DNA from: Gordonia spumicola
GTDB taxonomy: Bacteria > Actinomycetota > Actinomycetes > Mycobacteriales > Mycobacteriaceae
Direction: 5' to 3'
DNA length: 64,000 nt
Assembly: GCF_009932475.1 (NCBI RefSeq)
Contig: NZ_BJOV01000005.1
Span: forward strand, 1,426,001-1,490,000
Positions 36,395 through 50,621 of this stretch are shown in pieces (the first letter of the stretch is position 1; each line of letters begins with the position of its first letter). The notes below the pieces were generated by a model, which had not been told where the DNA came from, ran no database searches, and saw nothing but the letters and a program-made list of their open reading frames with translations. Position numbers and translations under genes: made by a program.

Positions 36395-37587
36395 TGGTTC
36401 CAGACTCCCGAGATCCAGTCGACGAACGCGTTCCAGCGGTCGGCGATCCAGCCGCTGACATCAGCGCCGCCCTGTGTGATGACGACGGTCGCGATGATCG
36501 CGATGAGTGCGGCGAGGACGAGCATCGCGATCGCCGCACCGCTCACCCGACTGCGGTACAGGGTCGCGACCGCCTTGGCGTCGACGAGTTTCGGCCCCAC
36601 CTTGAGGCGGGTCAGGAACGTGGACGGGATCTGATCGCGGAGTTCGCGGTCGAAGAAGTCGTTCAGCGAGCCGCCGAGACCGGCGGTGACGATGAGGTCG
36701 GCGCCGTGGAAGTCGACGAGGAGCAGCGCGAGGTCTGCGGCCGAACCGGCCGCGGGGAACGTCGTCGCGCCGACCCCGAGGTCCTGGATCCGTTCGAGAC
36801 CGGGAGCATGGCCGTCCGGATCTGCGGGCAGGACGAGTTCGGCCCCCGATTTGAGGGTGTCGGTGTCGATCTCGTCGGGGTCGCCGACGACGATGGCCGG
36901 ACGGTATCCGGCCTTCATCAGCGTGTCCGCGCCGGTGCCGACGCCGACCATGATCGGCTGATACTCCTTGATGAACGGCTTGAGCGCTTTGAGGTCGGCC
37001 GCGCGGCCCGCACCCTCGGCGACCACCACGACGTGACGTCCCTCCAGCTTGCACCGCACCTCGGGGATGCCGACCCCGTCGATCAGGAGCGGCGACTCGC
37101 TTCGGATGAACTCGATCGTGTTGCCCGAGAAGGCCTCGAGATGGTCGACGAGTCCGGTCTTCGCGTCGAGCATGCGGTCGGCGACGATCCGTTCGTCGAG
37201 TTCTTCACCGCGGGCGACGACCCGGTCGCCGACGTACACGCGACCGTCGTTGAGACGCACCTTCTGGCCGTCCTTGATCCGCGAGAAGATGTCGTCGCCC
37301 ACGTTGTCCAGCAGCGGGACGCCCGACGCGGCGAGCACCTCTGGACCGAGATTCGGGTAGCGGCCGGTGATCGACTCGCCGACGTTGACGACGGCCGCGA
37401 CCTTCGCGTCGATGAGCGCGTCCGCCGTCACCCGATCGAGGTCGACCTCGTCGAGGACCGCGATCTCATCCTCCCCGACGCGCTGCAGGAGACGTTTGGT
37501 GTTCTTGTCGATTCGCGCGATGCCGACCAGACCGGGCAGCTCTTCGGTGTTCCGTGACAGCAGGGCAGGCATCCTCATGACTGCCAT
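36391..37587 (-). CDS. steA: SteA-like division-linked protein
   Basis: A 398-residue protein matching the Rv1697/SteA family. The cytoplasmic part contains the thiamin-pyrophosphokinase-like motif PAIVVGDPDEIDTDTLKSGAE and ITAGLGG-like IVTAGLGGSLNDFFDRE; a single transmembrane helix (AIAMLVLAALIAIIATVVI) near the C-terminus anchors it. In Corynebacterium glutamicum SteA sits at the cytokinetic ring and with SteB controls peptidoglycan hydrolysis by RipA. ATG 37587 is used. It is coupled to mctB, and the recN stop lies 77 bases upstream. Confidence 0.92.
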   Translation of the reverse strand: MAVMRMPALLSRNTEELPGLVGIARIDKNTKRLLQRVGEDEIAVLDEVDLDRVTADALIDAKVAAVVNVGESITGRYPNLGPEVLAASGVPLLDNVGDDIFSRIKDGQKVRLNDGRVYVGDRVVARGEELDERIVADRMLDAKTGLVDHLEAFSGNTIEFIRSESPLLIDGVGIPEVRCKLEGRHVVVVAEGAGRAADLKALKPFIKEYQPIMVGVGTGADTLMKAGYRPAIVVGDPDEIDTDTLKSGAELVLPADPDGHAPGLERIQDLGVGATTFPAAGSAADLALLLVDFHGADLIVTAGLGGSLNDFFDRELRDQIPSTFLTRLKVGPKLVDAKAVATLYRSRVSGAAIAMLVLAALIAIIATVVITQGGADVSGWIADRWNAFVDWISGVWNQ

Positions 37588-37664
37588 CGTGGGCCGATCG
37601 ACCGCCGATCACACGGAGGCGCGCCGTAACTCAGGAAACTTTAATCACTCGAGTCACATGCGAC

Positions 37665-39407
37665 TCACGTTTCGGAGCGGGCCGACTCCGCGGTCTGGAG
37701 CAGTTCCTCGGCGTGTGCTCGCCCGGTCTCGGAGTCGCCGAGTCCAGCGAGCATCCGCGCCAGCTCCGACACTCGGGCGTCCCGGTCGAGAGCGGTGAGC
37801 GTCGAACGCTGACGTCCGGCCGATCCACCGCCCTGCTTACCGATCAGCAGATGGTTGTCGGCGAATGCGGCCACCTGCGGCAGGTGAGTCACCACGATCA
37901 CCTGGTGTCGTCGCGCGAGCCTTGCCAGGCGGGCGCCGATCTGCACCGCGGCCGCGCCTCCGACGCCGGCGTCGACCTCGTCGAACACCATGACCGAACC
38001 CGAATCCGGTTCAGCGAGAACCACTTCGAGAGCAAGCATCACGCGAGACAGTTCGCCGCCGGACGCCGACTTCGCGATCGGCAGCGGCTGGGCGCCCTTG
38101 TGGGCTACGAGGCCGAACTCGACGACGTCGGCGCCGTGACCGCCCGCGTGCGCCCGCGCGCCGTCGATGTCCACCATGAGACGCGGGTCGTCCGCGGCTC
38201 GCAGCGACACCGTCACGGCCAGCTCGCTTCCGCCCATCGCGAGACCGGTGAGCTCGACCGAGACCTTCGACGCCAACGATTTCGCGGCCTTGCTCCGTTG
38301 TGCGTGGAGGGTCGCGGCGAGCGTCCCGACCTCGGCCCGGATCGCCGTCGACTCGGCTTCGAGTTCGTCGATCCTGGCCTGCGGGTCGGCGATCTCGGCG
38401 AGACGACGCTCGGCGTCGGCCTGCCACTCGAGGACGCCGTCGACGTCGGCCGCGTACTTGCGGGTCAACGACTTCAGTTCGGCCTGACGATTCAACAACG
38501 CGTCGAGGTCTGCGGCGTCGTCGGGCAGGCCCGCGAGATAGCCGGTCAGTTCGTCCCCGATGTCGCCGACGACCACGAGGGCCTCTTCGATGCGGGGACG
38601 CAGATCTCGGAGCGACTGGTCGGCCGCGGACTCGAGAAGGGACCGGACCGTGCCGAGCGCGTCGAGCACCGACGTCCCGTCGCCGGCGACGATCCCGTGC
38701 GCCTGGGTCGCGGCCGACCGGATGTCCTCGAGGTCGGTGAGCCTGCGGACGATCTCGACGATTTCGACGTCTTCCCCGGGCAACGGCTTGGCCGCCTCGA
38801 TCTCCTCGAGCGCGAACCGGAGTCGGTCGGCCTCCTGCGCCAACTCGCGTGAGTCGGCGCGCAGTGCGTCGAGTTCGTCGAGCACCGCGATCCATCGATC
38901 CCGGGCCTTCCGATACTTGGCGAGGGTCTTGGCCGCGGCCGCGCCCGCGTACCGGTCGAGCGCCGCGCGCTGCTGATCGCCCCGGATCAGTCGCAACTGG
39001 TCGTTCTGTCCGTGGATGGCGAGCAGTTCGCCGGTGAGGGCTCCGAGCGTGCCGACCGGGACGCTCCGTCCGCCCAACCTGGCGCGGGACCTGCCGTCGG
39101 CGTTCACCGTCCGCGACGCGATCACCGTGTTGTCGTCGTCGACGTCCGCCCCGGTGTCTTCCAGCAGGTCGGTGATGGTCGCGTTCGCTTCGGCCGGAAG
39201 TCGGAACCGTCCTTCGACGATCGCGCGGTCGTCGCCGGTGCGTACTCGACCGGCGTCGGCGCGTCCGCCGGACAGCAGCCGCAGGCTCGTCACGATCATG
39301 GTCTTGCCCGCTCCGGTCTCACCGGTGAGAGCGGTGAAGCCTGGATGGAACTCAGCGGACGCCGCCTCGACGACACCGAGGCCGGTGATGGACAGTTCTT
39401 CGAGCAC
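37665..39407 (-). CDS. recN: DNA repair protein RecN
   Basis: SMC-like ATPase acting in double-strand break repair. The 580-residue protein has the N-terminal Walker A FTALTGETGAGKTMIV (29-36), a long coiled-coil middle (about 150-380), and the C-terminal signature KSASGGELSRVMLALEVVL with Walker B SVMVFDEVDAGVGG. GTG 39407 has GGAGGAG about 10 bases upstream and follows the nadK stop by 6 bases. No LexA box was seen directly upstream, but the gene is inside an operon. Confidence 0.96.
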   Translation of the reverse strand: MLEELSITGLGVVEAASAEFHPGFTALTGETGAGKTMIVTSLRLLSGGRADAGRVRTGDDRAIVEGRFRLPAEANATITDLLEDTGADVDDDNTVIASRTVNADGRSRARLGGRSVPVGTLGALTGELLAIHGQNDQLRLIRGDQQRAALDRYAGAAAAKTLAKYRKARDRWIAVLDELDALRADSRELAQEADRLRFALEEIEAAKPLPGEDVEIVEIVRRLTDLEDIRSAATQAHGIVAGDGTSVLDALGTVRSLLESAADQSLRDLRPRIEEALVVVGDIGDELTGYLAGLPDDAADLDALLNRQAELKSLTRKYAADVDGVLEWQADAERRLAEIADPQARIDELEAESTAIRAEVGTLAATLHAQRSKAAKSLASKVSVELTGLAMGGSELAVTVSLRAADDPRLMVDIDGARAHAGGHGADVVEFGLVAHKGAQPLPIAKSASGGELSRVMLALEVVLAEPDSGSVMVFDEVDAGVGGAAAVQIGARLARLARRHQVIVVTHLPQVAAFADNHLLIGKQGGGSAGRQRSTLTALDRDARVSELARMLAGLGDSETGRAHAEELLQTAESARSET

Positions 39408-39413
39408 AGTCGA

Positions 39414-40364
39414 TCAGCTCCTCCCCCGCCAACCGGTGACCGGCAGCGAGAACTTGGTGACGAGACGGTCCGCGAATGGCTCCGAACCGATCCGCACCCA
39501 GCGGAGGGACCGCTGCGCGCGGAACACCTCGATGCGGGAACCGGCAGGCATGTCGATCACGCGGCGGCCGTCGCACAGCGCCACTCCGTCGCGGCCGCCC
39601 CGGTGGATCTCCACCGCGACGCGCGACCGAGGCGACGTGACCATGGGACGGGCGAACAGCGCGTGGGCGTTGCTCGGGACGACGAGGATCGCCTCCAGGT
39701 CGGGCCACATCACCGGGCCGCCCGCCGAGAAGGCATATGCCGTCGACCCGGTCGGGGTGGCTACGAGCAGTCCGTCGGCGCCGAACGCCGACACCGGCCT
39801 GCCGTCGACCTCGGTCACGAGTTCGAGGACGCCGCTCTTCGACTTGTTCTGGATGACGACTTCGTTCAGCGCCCACGTGCGGACGCGTGGCGATTCGGCG
39901 CCCGGGTCCCTGACCTCAACGTCGAGGACCATCCGGTCCTCGACCCGGTATCTGCCCGAGATGAGCAGGTCGAGCACGTCGTCGAGTCGATGCGACTCGG
40001 CCTCGGCGAGGAAGCCGATGTGACCGAGGTTGATCCCCATGAGCGGCACCGACGACGGATACGCCAGTTCCGCGGCGCGCAGGAACGTCCCGTCACCGCC
40101 GAGGACGATCACGAGTTCGCATCCGGCCGCGGACACCGTCCGGGGGTCGGTCACCTCGACGTCCGCCCCCGTCCGACGCAGGACGTCCGGGTCGATGGAC
40201 TCGACGTCCGGCGTCTGATCGGGATGGCCCGAGTCGTACAGGTCGTGGTCCACGAGACGAAGCGCCACGCCCGCCGCCGCACAGCGTTCGGCGATGGCGG
40301 TCAGCGTCGTCGTCACCGAATCCCGGCCCGTGTGGGCGACCACCATGAAGGTGCGGTCGGACAT
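39414..40364 (-). CDS. nadK: NAD kinase
   Basis: Phosphorylates NAD+ to NADP+. The 316-residue protein has the GGDGT motif in VIVLGGDGTFLRAAEL, MGINLGHIGFLAE, the NE-motif ALNEVVIQ, and ADGLLVATPTGSTAYAFSAGGP. ATG 40364 is preferred over the upstream TTG 40388, which would overlap tlyA. It lies 20 bases after the tlyA stop, in the order tlyA-nadK-recN typical of actinobacteria. Confidence 0.96.
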   Translation of the reverse strand: MSDRTFMVVAHTGRDSVTTTLTAIAERCAAAGVALRLVDHDLYDSGHPDQTPDVESIDPDVLRRTGADVEVTDPRTVSAAGCELVIVLGGDGTFLRAAELAYPSSVPLMGINLGHIGFLAEAESHRLDDVLDLLISGRYRVEDRMVLDVEVRDPGAESPRVRTWALNEVVIQNKSKSGVLELVTEVDGRPVSAFGADGLLVATPTGSTAYAFSAGGPVMWPDLEAILVVPSNAHALFARPMVTSPRSRVAVEIHRGGRDGVALCDGRRVIDMPAGSRIEVFRAQRSLRWVRIGSEPFADRLVTKFSLPVTGWRGRS

Positions 40365-40384
40365 CCTCAGTTCGCCTTCCAGCC

Positions 40385-41224
40385 TCAAGCAGGGCCGTCG
40401 GCGACGGCCTTCGCGATCATGCGCCGCACGTCGTCGTCGATCTGCGGCGTCTCAACGGTATCTCCGGGCTCCGACATCGTCTTGCGCAGCCACAGGAAGT
40501 ACTCGACGTTGCCGGACGGACCGGGCAATGGGCTCGCCACCGCACCGAGCGTCCGCAGGCCGAGCGCCTGTGCCGCCGCGGCCACGTCTTCGACCACTTC
40601 CGTCCGCAGGGCCGGGTCGCGGACCACACCACCGGTGCCGACTCGTTCCTTACCGACCTCGAACTGCGGCTTGACCATGGGCAGCGCATCGCCGCCGGCG
40701 GTGAGACACGCCGCGAGCGCGGGGAGCACGAGCTTCAACGAGATGAACGACAGGTCGCCGACGATCAGATCCACTTCGCCCGAGATCGTCTCGGGCGTCA
40801 AGTGACGCACATTGGTGCGATCGTGGACGTGGACGCGGTCGTCGGTCTGCAGCTTCCACACGAGCTGTCCGTAGCCGACGTCGACCGCTTCCACCTCGCG
40901 GGCGCCCCGGCAGAGCAGTACGTCGGTGAAGCCACCGGTGGAGGCCCCCGCGTCGAGACAGCGCTTGCCAGCGACGGTGACGCCCTGCGGTTCGAACGCG
41001 TCGAGGGCTCCGAGCAGTTTGTGCGCCCCGCGTGAGGCCCAATCGTCGGTGTCGACCTCGGTGACCAGCACCGGTGTGTCCTTCGCGACATTGGTGGCGG
41101 GTTTGGACGCCACCGTCCCGTTCACCTTCACTTTGCCCGCGTCGATCAGCTCGCGCGCCTGTTCCCTGGACCGAGCTAGTCCGCGGCGGACGAGTTCGGC
41201 GTCGAGCCGTGCCCGAGCCGCCAT
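40385..41224 (-). CDS. tlyA: 16S/23S rRNA 2'-O-methyltransferase TlyA
   Basis: Methylates ribose of cytidines in 16S and 23S rRNA; loss gives capreomycin resistance in mycobacteria. The 279-residue protein has an N-terminal S4 RNA-binding domain (RLDAELVRRGLARSREQARE) and an RrmJ-like methyltransferase domain with CLDAGASTGGFTDVLL for SAM, VDVGYGQL, and KPQFEVG. The K-D-K-E-type residues are in place (LDAG, DLSF, KPQFE). ATG 41224 shares one base with the stop of the small upstream gene. Confidence 0.96.
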   Translation of the reverse strand: MAARARLDAELVRRGLARSREQARELIDAGKVKVNGTVASKPATNVAKDTPVLVTEVDTDDWASRGAHKLLGALDAFEPQGVTVAGKRCLDAGASTGGFTDVLLCRGAREVEAVDVGYGQLVWKLQTDDRVHVHDRTNVRHLTPETISGEVDLIVGDLSFISLKLVLPALAACLTAGGDALPMVKPQFEVGKERVGTGGVVRDPALRTEVVEDVAAAAQALGLRTLGAVASPLPGPSGNVEYFLWLRKTMSEPGDTVETPQIDDDVRRMIAKAVADGPA

Positions 41225-41466
41225 CAGCGGGCGTCCTCGAGCGCGTTCGCGAGGGCGTCGTGCGCCTTCGACAGCAGCTGCGTCTGTCGGGACACCGCGC
41301 CGAGGTCGAACTCTTCACCGACGACGGAGCCGATCATCGCGGCCTCCTCGAGGAGGTCACGCACCTCGGCCGCCACCGGATGGTCGGCCGGGTCGCCCGC
41401 GGGTGCGTTCTGCTGTGCCGATCGGGCTGCCAGGGATGCCGGTGTGGGGCCGCTCGGAGTGCTCAT
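41224..41466 (-). CDS. Small conserved protein between HAD phosphatase and tlyA
   Basis: An 80-residue protein, mostly helical and acidic (AAEVRDLLEEAAMIGSVVGE; QLLSKAHDALANALED). It takes the place of Rv1693, a short conserved protein, in the recalled M. tuberculosis order. GAGG lies 5 bases before ATG 41466 and its stop overlaps the tlyA start by one base, so it is expressed. No function is known. Confidence 0.8.
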   Translation of the reverse strand: MSTPSGPTPASLAARSAQQNAPAGDPADHPVAAEVRDLLEEAAMIGSVVGEEFDLGAVSRQTQLLSKAHDALANALEDAR

Positions 41467-41478
41467 AACACCTCAAGG

Positions 41479-43203
41479 CTAACGCAGGACGTCCAGACCC
41501 ACCGATTCGAGTGCCCGCGCCGCCGCGTCGTCTTCGGCGGCGATCCGCAGGTCACGACCGCCGACGTCCGCCGTCCAGACGGCGTGCGCGAGAGTGGGCA
41601 GAAGCGTCGACGGGTCGGCGTCACCACGAGCGGCGACGGTCACGTGCTCATCGATCACCTGGACTCGCCAGTCGTCGTGCGAGCCGATGCGAAGGGACGA
41701 CGCATTCGCGGCCAGACCCGCCAGCCCGTCGATCGCCACGTACGTCGGGCGGCTGTCCGGGGCCGCGGCGAGGAGATCCGCGGCGGTCGACACGCCGGTG
41801 AGGACCAACAGGCTGTCGAGTCCGACGGCGTGGGCTCCGGCGATGTCGGTGTCGAGGCGGTCTCCGATGACAAGAGGCCGACGACCTTCACTGCGGGACA
41901 GCGCATCCCGCATGATCGGCGCGGCGGGCTTGCCCGCGACGAGAGGCTGCGCTCCGGTCGCGGACTTCACGGCGGCGACCATCGAACCGTTGCCGACAAG
42001 CAGTCCGCGCTCGTTGGGCAGGGTGGTGTCGACGTTGCACGCCACCCAAGTCGCACCGCCGCGCACCGCGAGCGCCGCTTCGGAGAGCTCGGCCCATCCG
42101 GTGTCGGGTGAATGTCCCTGGACGACGGCGGCCGGCTCGTCGTCCGCCGAATCGACGACGACGAGCCCGCGTGCGGCGATCTCGTCCCGCAACGACCGAG
42201 CCCCTACGACGAGAACTCTGCTGCCCGCGGGCACACGCTCGGCGACGAGCGTGGCGCCCGCCTGAGCACTGGTGACGACCTGGTCCGCTGTTGCGCTGAA
42301 CCCGAGGGAATCCAGATGCGACGCGACGTCCTCGGGCGAACGGCTCGCATTGTTCGTCACGAAGAGGACCGAGCCGGATGCTGCGTTCACCGCGTCGACC
42401 GCATGAGGCAGGGCGGACGCCCCCGCGAACAGCGTCCCGTCGAGATCGACGAGCAGCGTGTCGTATTGGGCGCCGAGCACCGCCGCATCGTCGGAGTCCC
42501 CCAGGTCTGTCGGGCGCGGCTCGTCTCCGCCGAGTTCCATGAGACGGAACTCCGCGTCGGTCAGATCGTCGACGTCGGCGGCCGCCGCGTTCTGGAACCA
42601 TGTCAGGGCGTCTGTGCGTCGTCCAGCGGCGTCGAGGCACGAGGCGTACGCGTAGAACAGTCGGGCGGCATCGCTGCCGATTCGACCGGGCCGCAAGTCT
42701 CCGGACTCGAGAAGTGTGACCGCCTTCTCCGGCTGTCCAAGGTCGAGGTGTGCTCCCGATGCCACGATCAGCATTTCGAGGGCTTCGTCACCGGACAGTC
42801 GCCGCGCGTCGGCGCTCTCCGCGATCTCGACGGCGCGTTCGGGGCGTCCCAGGCCACGTTCACTGTCCGCGATCAGCGGCAAGAGGTCCGCCGACCCGGT
42901 CATGCGTCGCGCGGCCCGTAGTTCGGTAATCGCCTCCTGCCACTCGCCCGCGTTGTAGGCGGCGATGCCCGCCGTCTCTCGGACGACACCGACCCGTGCG
43001 CCCCTGGCGCGGGCCGCACGTGCATGCGCGAGTGCTGCTTCGGGGTCGACGCCGAGAAGGTCGGATGCCATCACAAGGTGTCGTGCGACGCGATCCGCGG
43101 TCGTCCTGTCGAGGGCCTGCAGGTCGCGACGGATCTCCGGGTCCAAATCGGATGCGGACACATCGTCGGGCAGGACGGGCTCATCACCCGATGGCTTGCT
43201 CAT
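41479..43203 (-). CDS. Fusion of a TPR-like domain and a HAD-IIA phosphatase
   Basis: A 574-residue protein with two parts. Residues about 30-225 form helical TPR-like repeats (ADRVARHLVMASDLLGVD, ETAGIAAYNAGEWQEAITEL, FYAYASCLDAAGRRTDALTW). Residues about 247-505 are a NagD/PGP-type HAD phosphatase: YDTLLVDLDGTLFAG with nucleophile Asp253 and Asp255, SVLFVTNNASRSPEDVA, the lysine in VAGKPAAPIMRDAL, and VIGDRLDTDIAGAHAVGLDS. In M. tuberculosis the same functions are separate neighbours as I recall them (Rv1691 and Rv1692, glycerol-3-phosphate phosphatase). The remaining C-terminus is an extra domain. ATG 43203 is chosen over TTG 43212. Confidence 0.9.
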   Translation of the reverse strand: MSKPSGDEPVLPDDVSASDLDPEIRRDLQALDRTTADRVARHLVMASDLLGVDPEAALAHARAARARGARVGVVRETAGIAAYNAGEWQEAITELRAARRMTGSADLLPLIADSERGLGRPERAVEIAESADARRLSGDEALEMLIVASGAHLDLGQPEKAVTLLESGDLRPGRIGSDAARLFYAYASCLDAAGRRTDALTWFQNAAAADVDDLTDAEFRLMELGGDEPRPTDLGDSDDAAVLGAQYDTLLVDLDGTLFAGASALPHAVDAVNAASGSVLFVTNNASRSPEDVASHLDSLGFSATADQVVTSAQAGATLVAERVPAGSRVLVVGARSLRDEIAARGLVVVDSADDEPAAVVQGHSPDTGWAELSEAALAVRGGATWVACNVDTTLPNERGLLVGNGSMVAAVKSATGAQPLVAGKPAAPIMRDALSRSEGRRPLVIGDRLDTDIAGAHAVGLDSLLVLTGVSTAADLLAAAPDSRPTYVAIDGLAGLAANASSLRIGSHDDWRVQVIDEHVTVAARGDADPSTLLPTLAHAVWTADVGGRDLRIAAEDDAAARALESVGLDVLR

Positions 43204-43238
43204 AACGTCCAATCTATCGCGCGTTATACGCAGAATGC

Positions 43239-43275
43239 AGTGAAGCCCCCAACCACAAGGGTTGGGGGCTTCACT
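43239..43275 (-). terminator. rRNA operon terminator
   Basis: A perfect 16-bp stem (AGTGAAGCCCCCAACC and its complement) with a 5-base loop, 8 bases beyond the 5S 3' end. It has no marked T-run. It separates the rrn operon from the HAD gene on the same strand. Confidence 0.85.
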
Positions 43276-43282
43276 AATGTTG

Positions 43283-43401
43283 AGTTCGGCGGTGTCCTAC
43301 TCTCCCACACTGACTAAAGTGCAGTACCATCGGCGCTGGAGGGCTTAGCTTCCGGGTTCGGAATGGGGCCGGGCGTTTCCCCTCCGCTATAGCCACCGAA
43401 A
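43283..43401 (-). rRNA. rrf: 5S ribosomal RNA
   Basis: About 119 bases on the minus strand, containing the typical GAAACGCCCGGCCCCATTCC and GAACCCGGAAGCTAAGCC segments and ending GGACACCGCCGAAC. Ends are placed by comparison with known actinobacterial 5S and may be off by a few bases. Confidence 0.95.
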
Positions 43402-43445
43402 CAATATGAAACTATCAACAACCACCACCAACCCAGGTGACGGTC

Positions 43446-43480
43446 GTGTGTTGTTTCAGAAGTAGATAGTGGATGCGAAC
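43446..43480 (-). other. 3' arm of the pre-23S processing stalk
   Basis: These 35 bases of the 23S-5S spacer are complementary to 46777-46811 in the 16S-23S spacer: 32 of 35 pair canonically and two more as G-U. The two arms bring the ends of 23S together for RNase III-type processing. Confidence 0.8.
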
Positions 43481-43508
43481 ACACTCAAAAACAAAGTGCG
43501 TGAGTGTT

Positions 43509-48608
<5,100 letters not shown>

Positions 48609-48871
48609 AATACAGAAACACGACCCGAAGACCGCAATTTCAGCACAAGCCAGAAAGCACAACCTGACCAAATCCAAAAAACTGACAAGAATTCAATCAA
48701 AAACATCATCGTCCACCAAGGAACCATGATCTGTCCATCAATCCTTCATGCCACAAACCAAAAAAATATGTGGCACAAGAACATCTATTTTACACACTAT
48801 CGAGTTCTCAAAGAACACACACCCACCAGCACCGATCCCCACAAACAGGGACTGAACTCCAGTGAACTTGC

Positions 48872-48898
48872 ATTGTACGCCGACCGGCTCGCGGCCAA
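48872..48898 (-). promoter_or_regulatory. rrn candidate promoter 3
   Basis: The -10 TACAAT is the best in the region; a TTGGCC lies 15 bases upstream, a short spacing. Multiple tandem rrn promoters are normal in Mycobacteriales. Confidence 0.5.
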
Positions 48899-48991
48899 CT
48901 CTTCCAGCCTACCAGGCTGGTTCCTGCTCCGCAACCTCGGTTCGTTCTCCGTTTCCGGAGTCAGAAGAAGTGGTTGGTGGAGCGGGTTTCA

Positions 48992-49021
48992 ACTGTACCC
49001 GCCCGGCGAGCGATTGTGCAA
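48992..49021 (-). promoter_or_regulatory. rrn candidate promoter 2
   Basis: TTGCAC, an 18-base spacer and TACAGT on the minus strand, about 80 bases downstream of candidate 1. Confidence 0.6.
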
Positions 49022-49070
49022 CCGCTCCGGGTGGAGTTGATGTCTGCGCGGTGTCGCGCTGACTTCGAAT

Positions 49071-49099
49071 AAGTTACACACACCCGCCGGGAAGGACAA
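49071..49099 (-). promoter_or_regulatory. rrn candidate promoter 1
   Basis: TTGTCC, a 17-base spacer and TAACTT on the minus strand. It starts only 13 bases after the tyrS stop. Confidence 0.6.
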
Positions 49100-49111
49100 A
49101 CCTGCTGGTAG

Positions 49112-50392
49112 TCAGCCGATCCTCGCTCCGGCGAAGGTCTTCTTCCCCCGTCGGAGCACCAGCCACCTGCCGTGAAGGAGTTCCGCCTGCGACGGCGTCC
49201 AGTCCGCGTCGGTGATCTTCACGTTGTTCACGTAGGCTCCGCCTTCGTCGATCGCGCGACGGGCGGCCTTGTTTCCGTCGGCGAGACCGGCCGTGACGAG
49301 GAGTTCCACCATGGTGGGTGTCGCGCCGGCCTCGAACTCGGCCACACCCGTTTCGGTGAGCGCCGCGGACAGCGTTCCCTCGTCGAGGCCGTCGAGCTCT
49401 CCCCTGCCGAACAACGCCTGGCTGGCGAGTTCCGCGGCCGCCGTCATGTCGGCGCCGTGGATGAGCGTGGTCAGTTCTGCGGCGAGCCGCTTCTGCGCGG
49501 TGCGGAGGAACGGCTTCTCCGCGGTGAGCTGCTCGAGCTCGGCGATCTCCTCCTGTGACAGGAAGGTGAACCACTTGAGGTAACCGATCACGTCAGCGTC
49601 GGCCGTGTTCACGAAGTACTGGTACCAGGCGTACGGACTGGTCAGCTCCGGGTCGAGCCACACGCTTCCGCCGCCTGTCGACTTGCCGAACTTCTTACCG
49701 TCGGCGGACGTCACGAGCGGAACCGTGAGTGCGTGGGCGCTCCCGCCTTCGACCTTGCGGATCAGGTCCACGCCACCGACGATGTTGCCCCACTGATCCG
49801 AGCCGCCGATCTGAAGAGTGGCTCCGTACCGGCGGTGGAGTTCGAGGTAGTCGTTCGACTGCAGAAGCAGGTAGCTGAACTCGGTGTAGCTGATCCCGTC
49901 CGACTCGAGACGACGCTTGACCGTCTCCCGCGCAAGCATCACGTTCACCGAGAAGTGCTTGCCGATGTCGCGCAGGAAGTCGATCGCGCTGAGCGATCCG
50001 GTCCAGTCCATGTTGTTGACCAGGACGGCTCCGGTCTCCGAATCGTCGATGTCGACGAAGCGTCGGAGCTGGCCGACGATTCGGTCGGCCCAGCCCGCGA
50101 CGGTGTCGGTGGTGTTCATCGCGCGCTCGCCGACGTCCCGCGGATCACCGATCAGTCCGGTCGCACCTCCCGACAGCACGATCGGCCGATGACCGGCGAG
50201 CTGAAAGCGGCGCAGTGTCAACAGCGGGACGAGGTGACCCGCGTGCAGGCTCGACGCGGTCGGATCGAAACCCGCGTACAGCGAGATCGAACCCGCGTCG
50301 AGGGCTTCGCGGAGCGCTTCGCGATCCGTGGTCTGACCGATCAGCCCACGCCAGGCGAGTTCGTCGAGGATGTTCTCGCTCACCCCGGTCAC
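49112..50392 (-). CDS. tyrS: Tyrosyl-tRNA synthetase
   Basis: Charges tRNA-Tyr. The 426-residue protein has [19 protein letters not shown] with the HIGH-type motif as HAGH, the tyrosine pocket region [11 protein letters not shown], the KMSKS-type loop KFGKS, and a C-terminal S4 domain ([17 protein letters not shown]). GTG 50392 overlaps the Trm112-like stop by 4 bases (GTGA); GTG 50383 is an alternative. The rRNA operon follows directly downstream. Confidence 0.96.
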   Translation of the reverse strand: MTGVSENILDELAWRGLIGQTTDREALREALDAGSISLYAGFDPTASSLHAGHLVPLLTLRRFQLAGHRPIVLSGGATGLIGDPRDVGERAMNTTDTVAGWADRIVGQLRRFVDIDDSETGAVLVNNMDWTGSLSAIDFLRDIGKHFSVNVMLARETVKRRLESDGISYTEFSYLLLQSNDYLELHRRYGATLQIGGSDQWGNIVGGVDLIRKVEGGSAHALTVPLVTSADGKKFGKSTGGGSVWLDPELTSPYAWYQYFVNTADADVIGYLKWFTFLSQEEIAELEQLTAEKPFLRTAQKRLAAELTTLIHGADMTAAAELASQALFGRGELDGLDEGTLSAALTETGVAEFEAGATPTMVELLVTAGLADGNKAARRAIDEGGAYVNNVKITDADWTPSQAELLHGRWLVLRRGKKTFAGARIG

Positions 50393-50610
50393 TCTCCGTC
50401 CCCGCCGGTGATGGCGAGGTGCTCGTCGTCGGACACGGCCCGCGCATCGTCGATCAGCATGTTGGGGATGCCGAGTTCGTCGATGCCGTACGCCACCCGC
50501 AGGCGCGGGTTGTACAGCTCGTCCCCGGCGTCGATCAGTACACCGAGGTCCTGCGGGCAGACGAGCCGGTCGCGGACAACCGGGTCGAGGCGTTCAGCGC
50601 GTGTGCTCAT
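50389..50610 (-). CDS. Trm112-like small protein
   Basis: A 73-residue protein of the Trm112/YcaR family ([43 protein letters not shown]). Trm112 proteins activate methyltransferases; the zinc site is reduced to one cysteine here, so metal binding is doubtful. The counterpart of Rv1684, which neighbours Rv1683 in M. tuberculosis as recalled. Its stop overlaps the tyrS start; the large fusion gene ends 11 bases upstream. Confidence 0.85.
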   Translation of the reverse strand: MSTRAERLDPVVRDRLVCPQDLGVLIDAGDELYNPRLRVAYGIDELGIPNMLIDDARAVSDDEHLAITGGDGE

Positions 50611-50621
50611 GGGTCCTCAGG

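Larger units (their letters stand above)
48609..49111 (-). promoter_or_regulatory. rRNA operon leader and promoter region
   Basis: A 503-base gap between tyrS and 16S without a coding frame. It holds three candidate promoters (listed separately), a 7-bp inverted repeat CCAGCCT/AGGCTGG at 48904-48920, and a conserved antitermination-type leader element (GTTCTTTGAGAACTCGATAG on the minus strand, about 48798-48817). The stretch next to 16S (48609-48790) is AT-rich, as usual for rRNA leaders. Confidence 0.8.
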
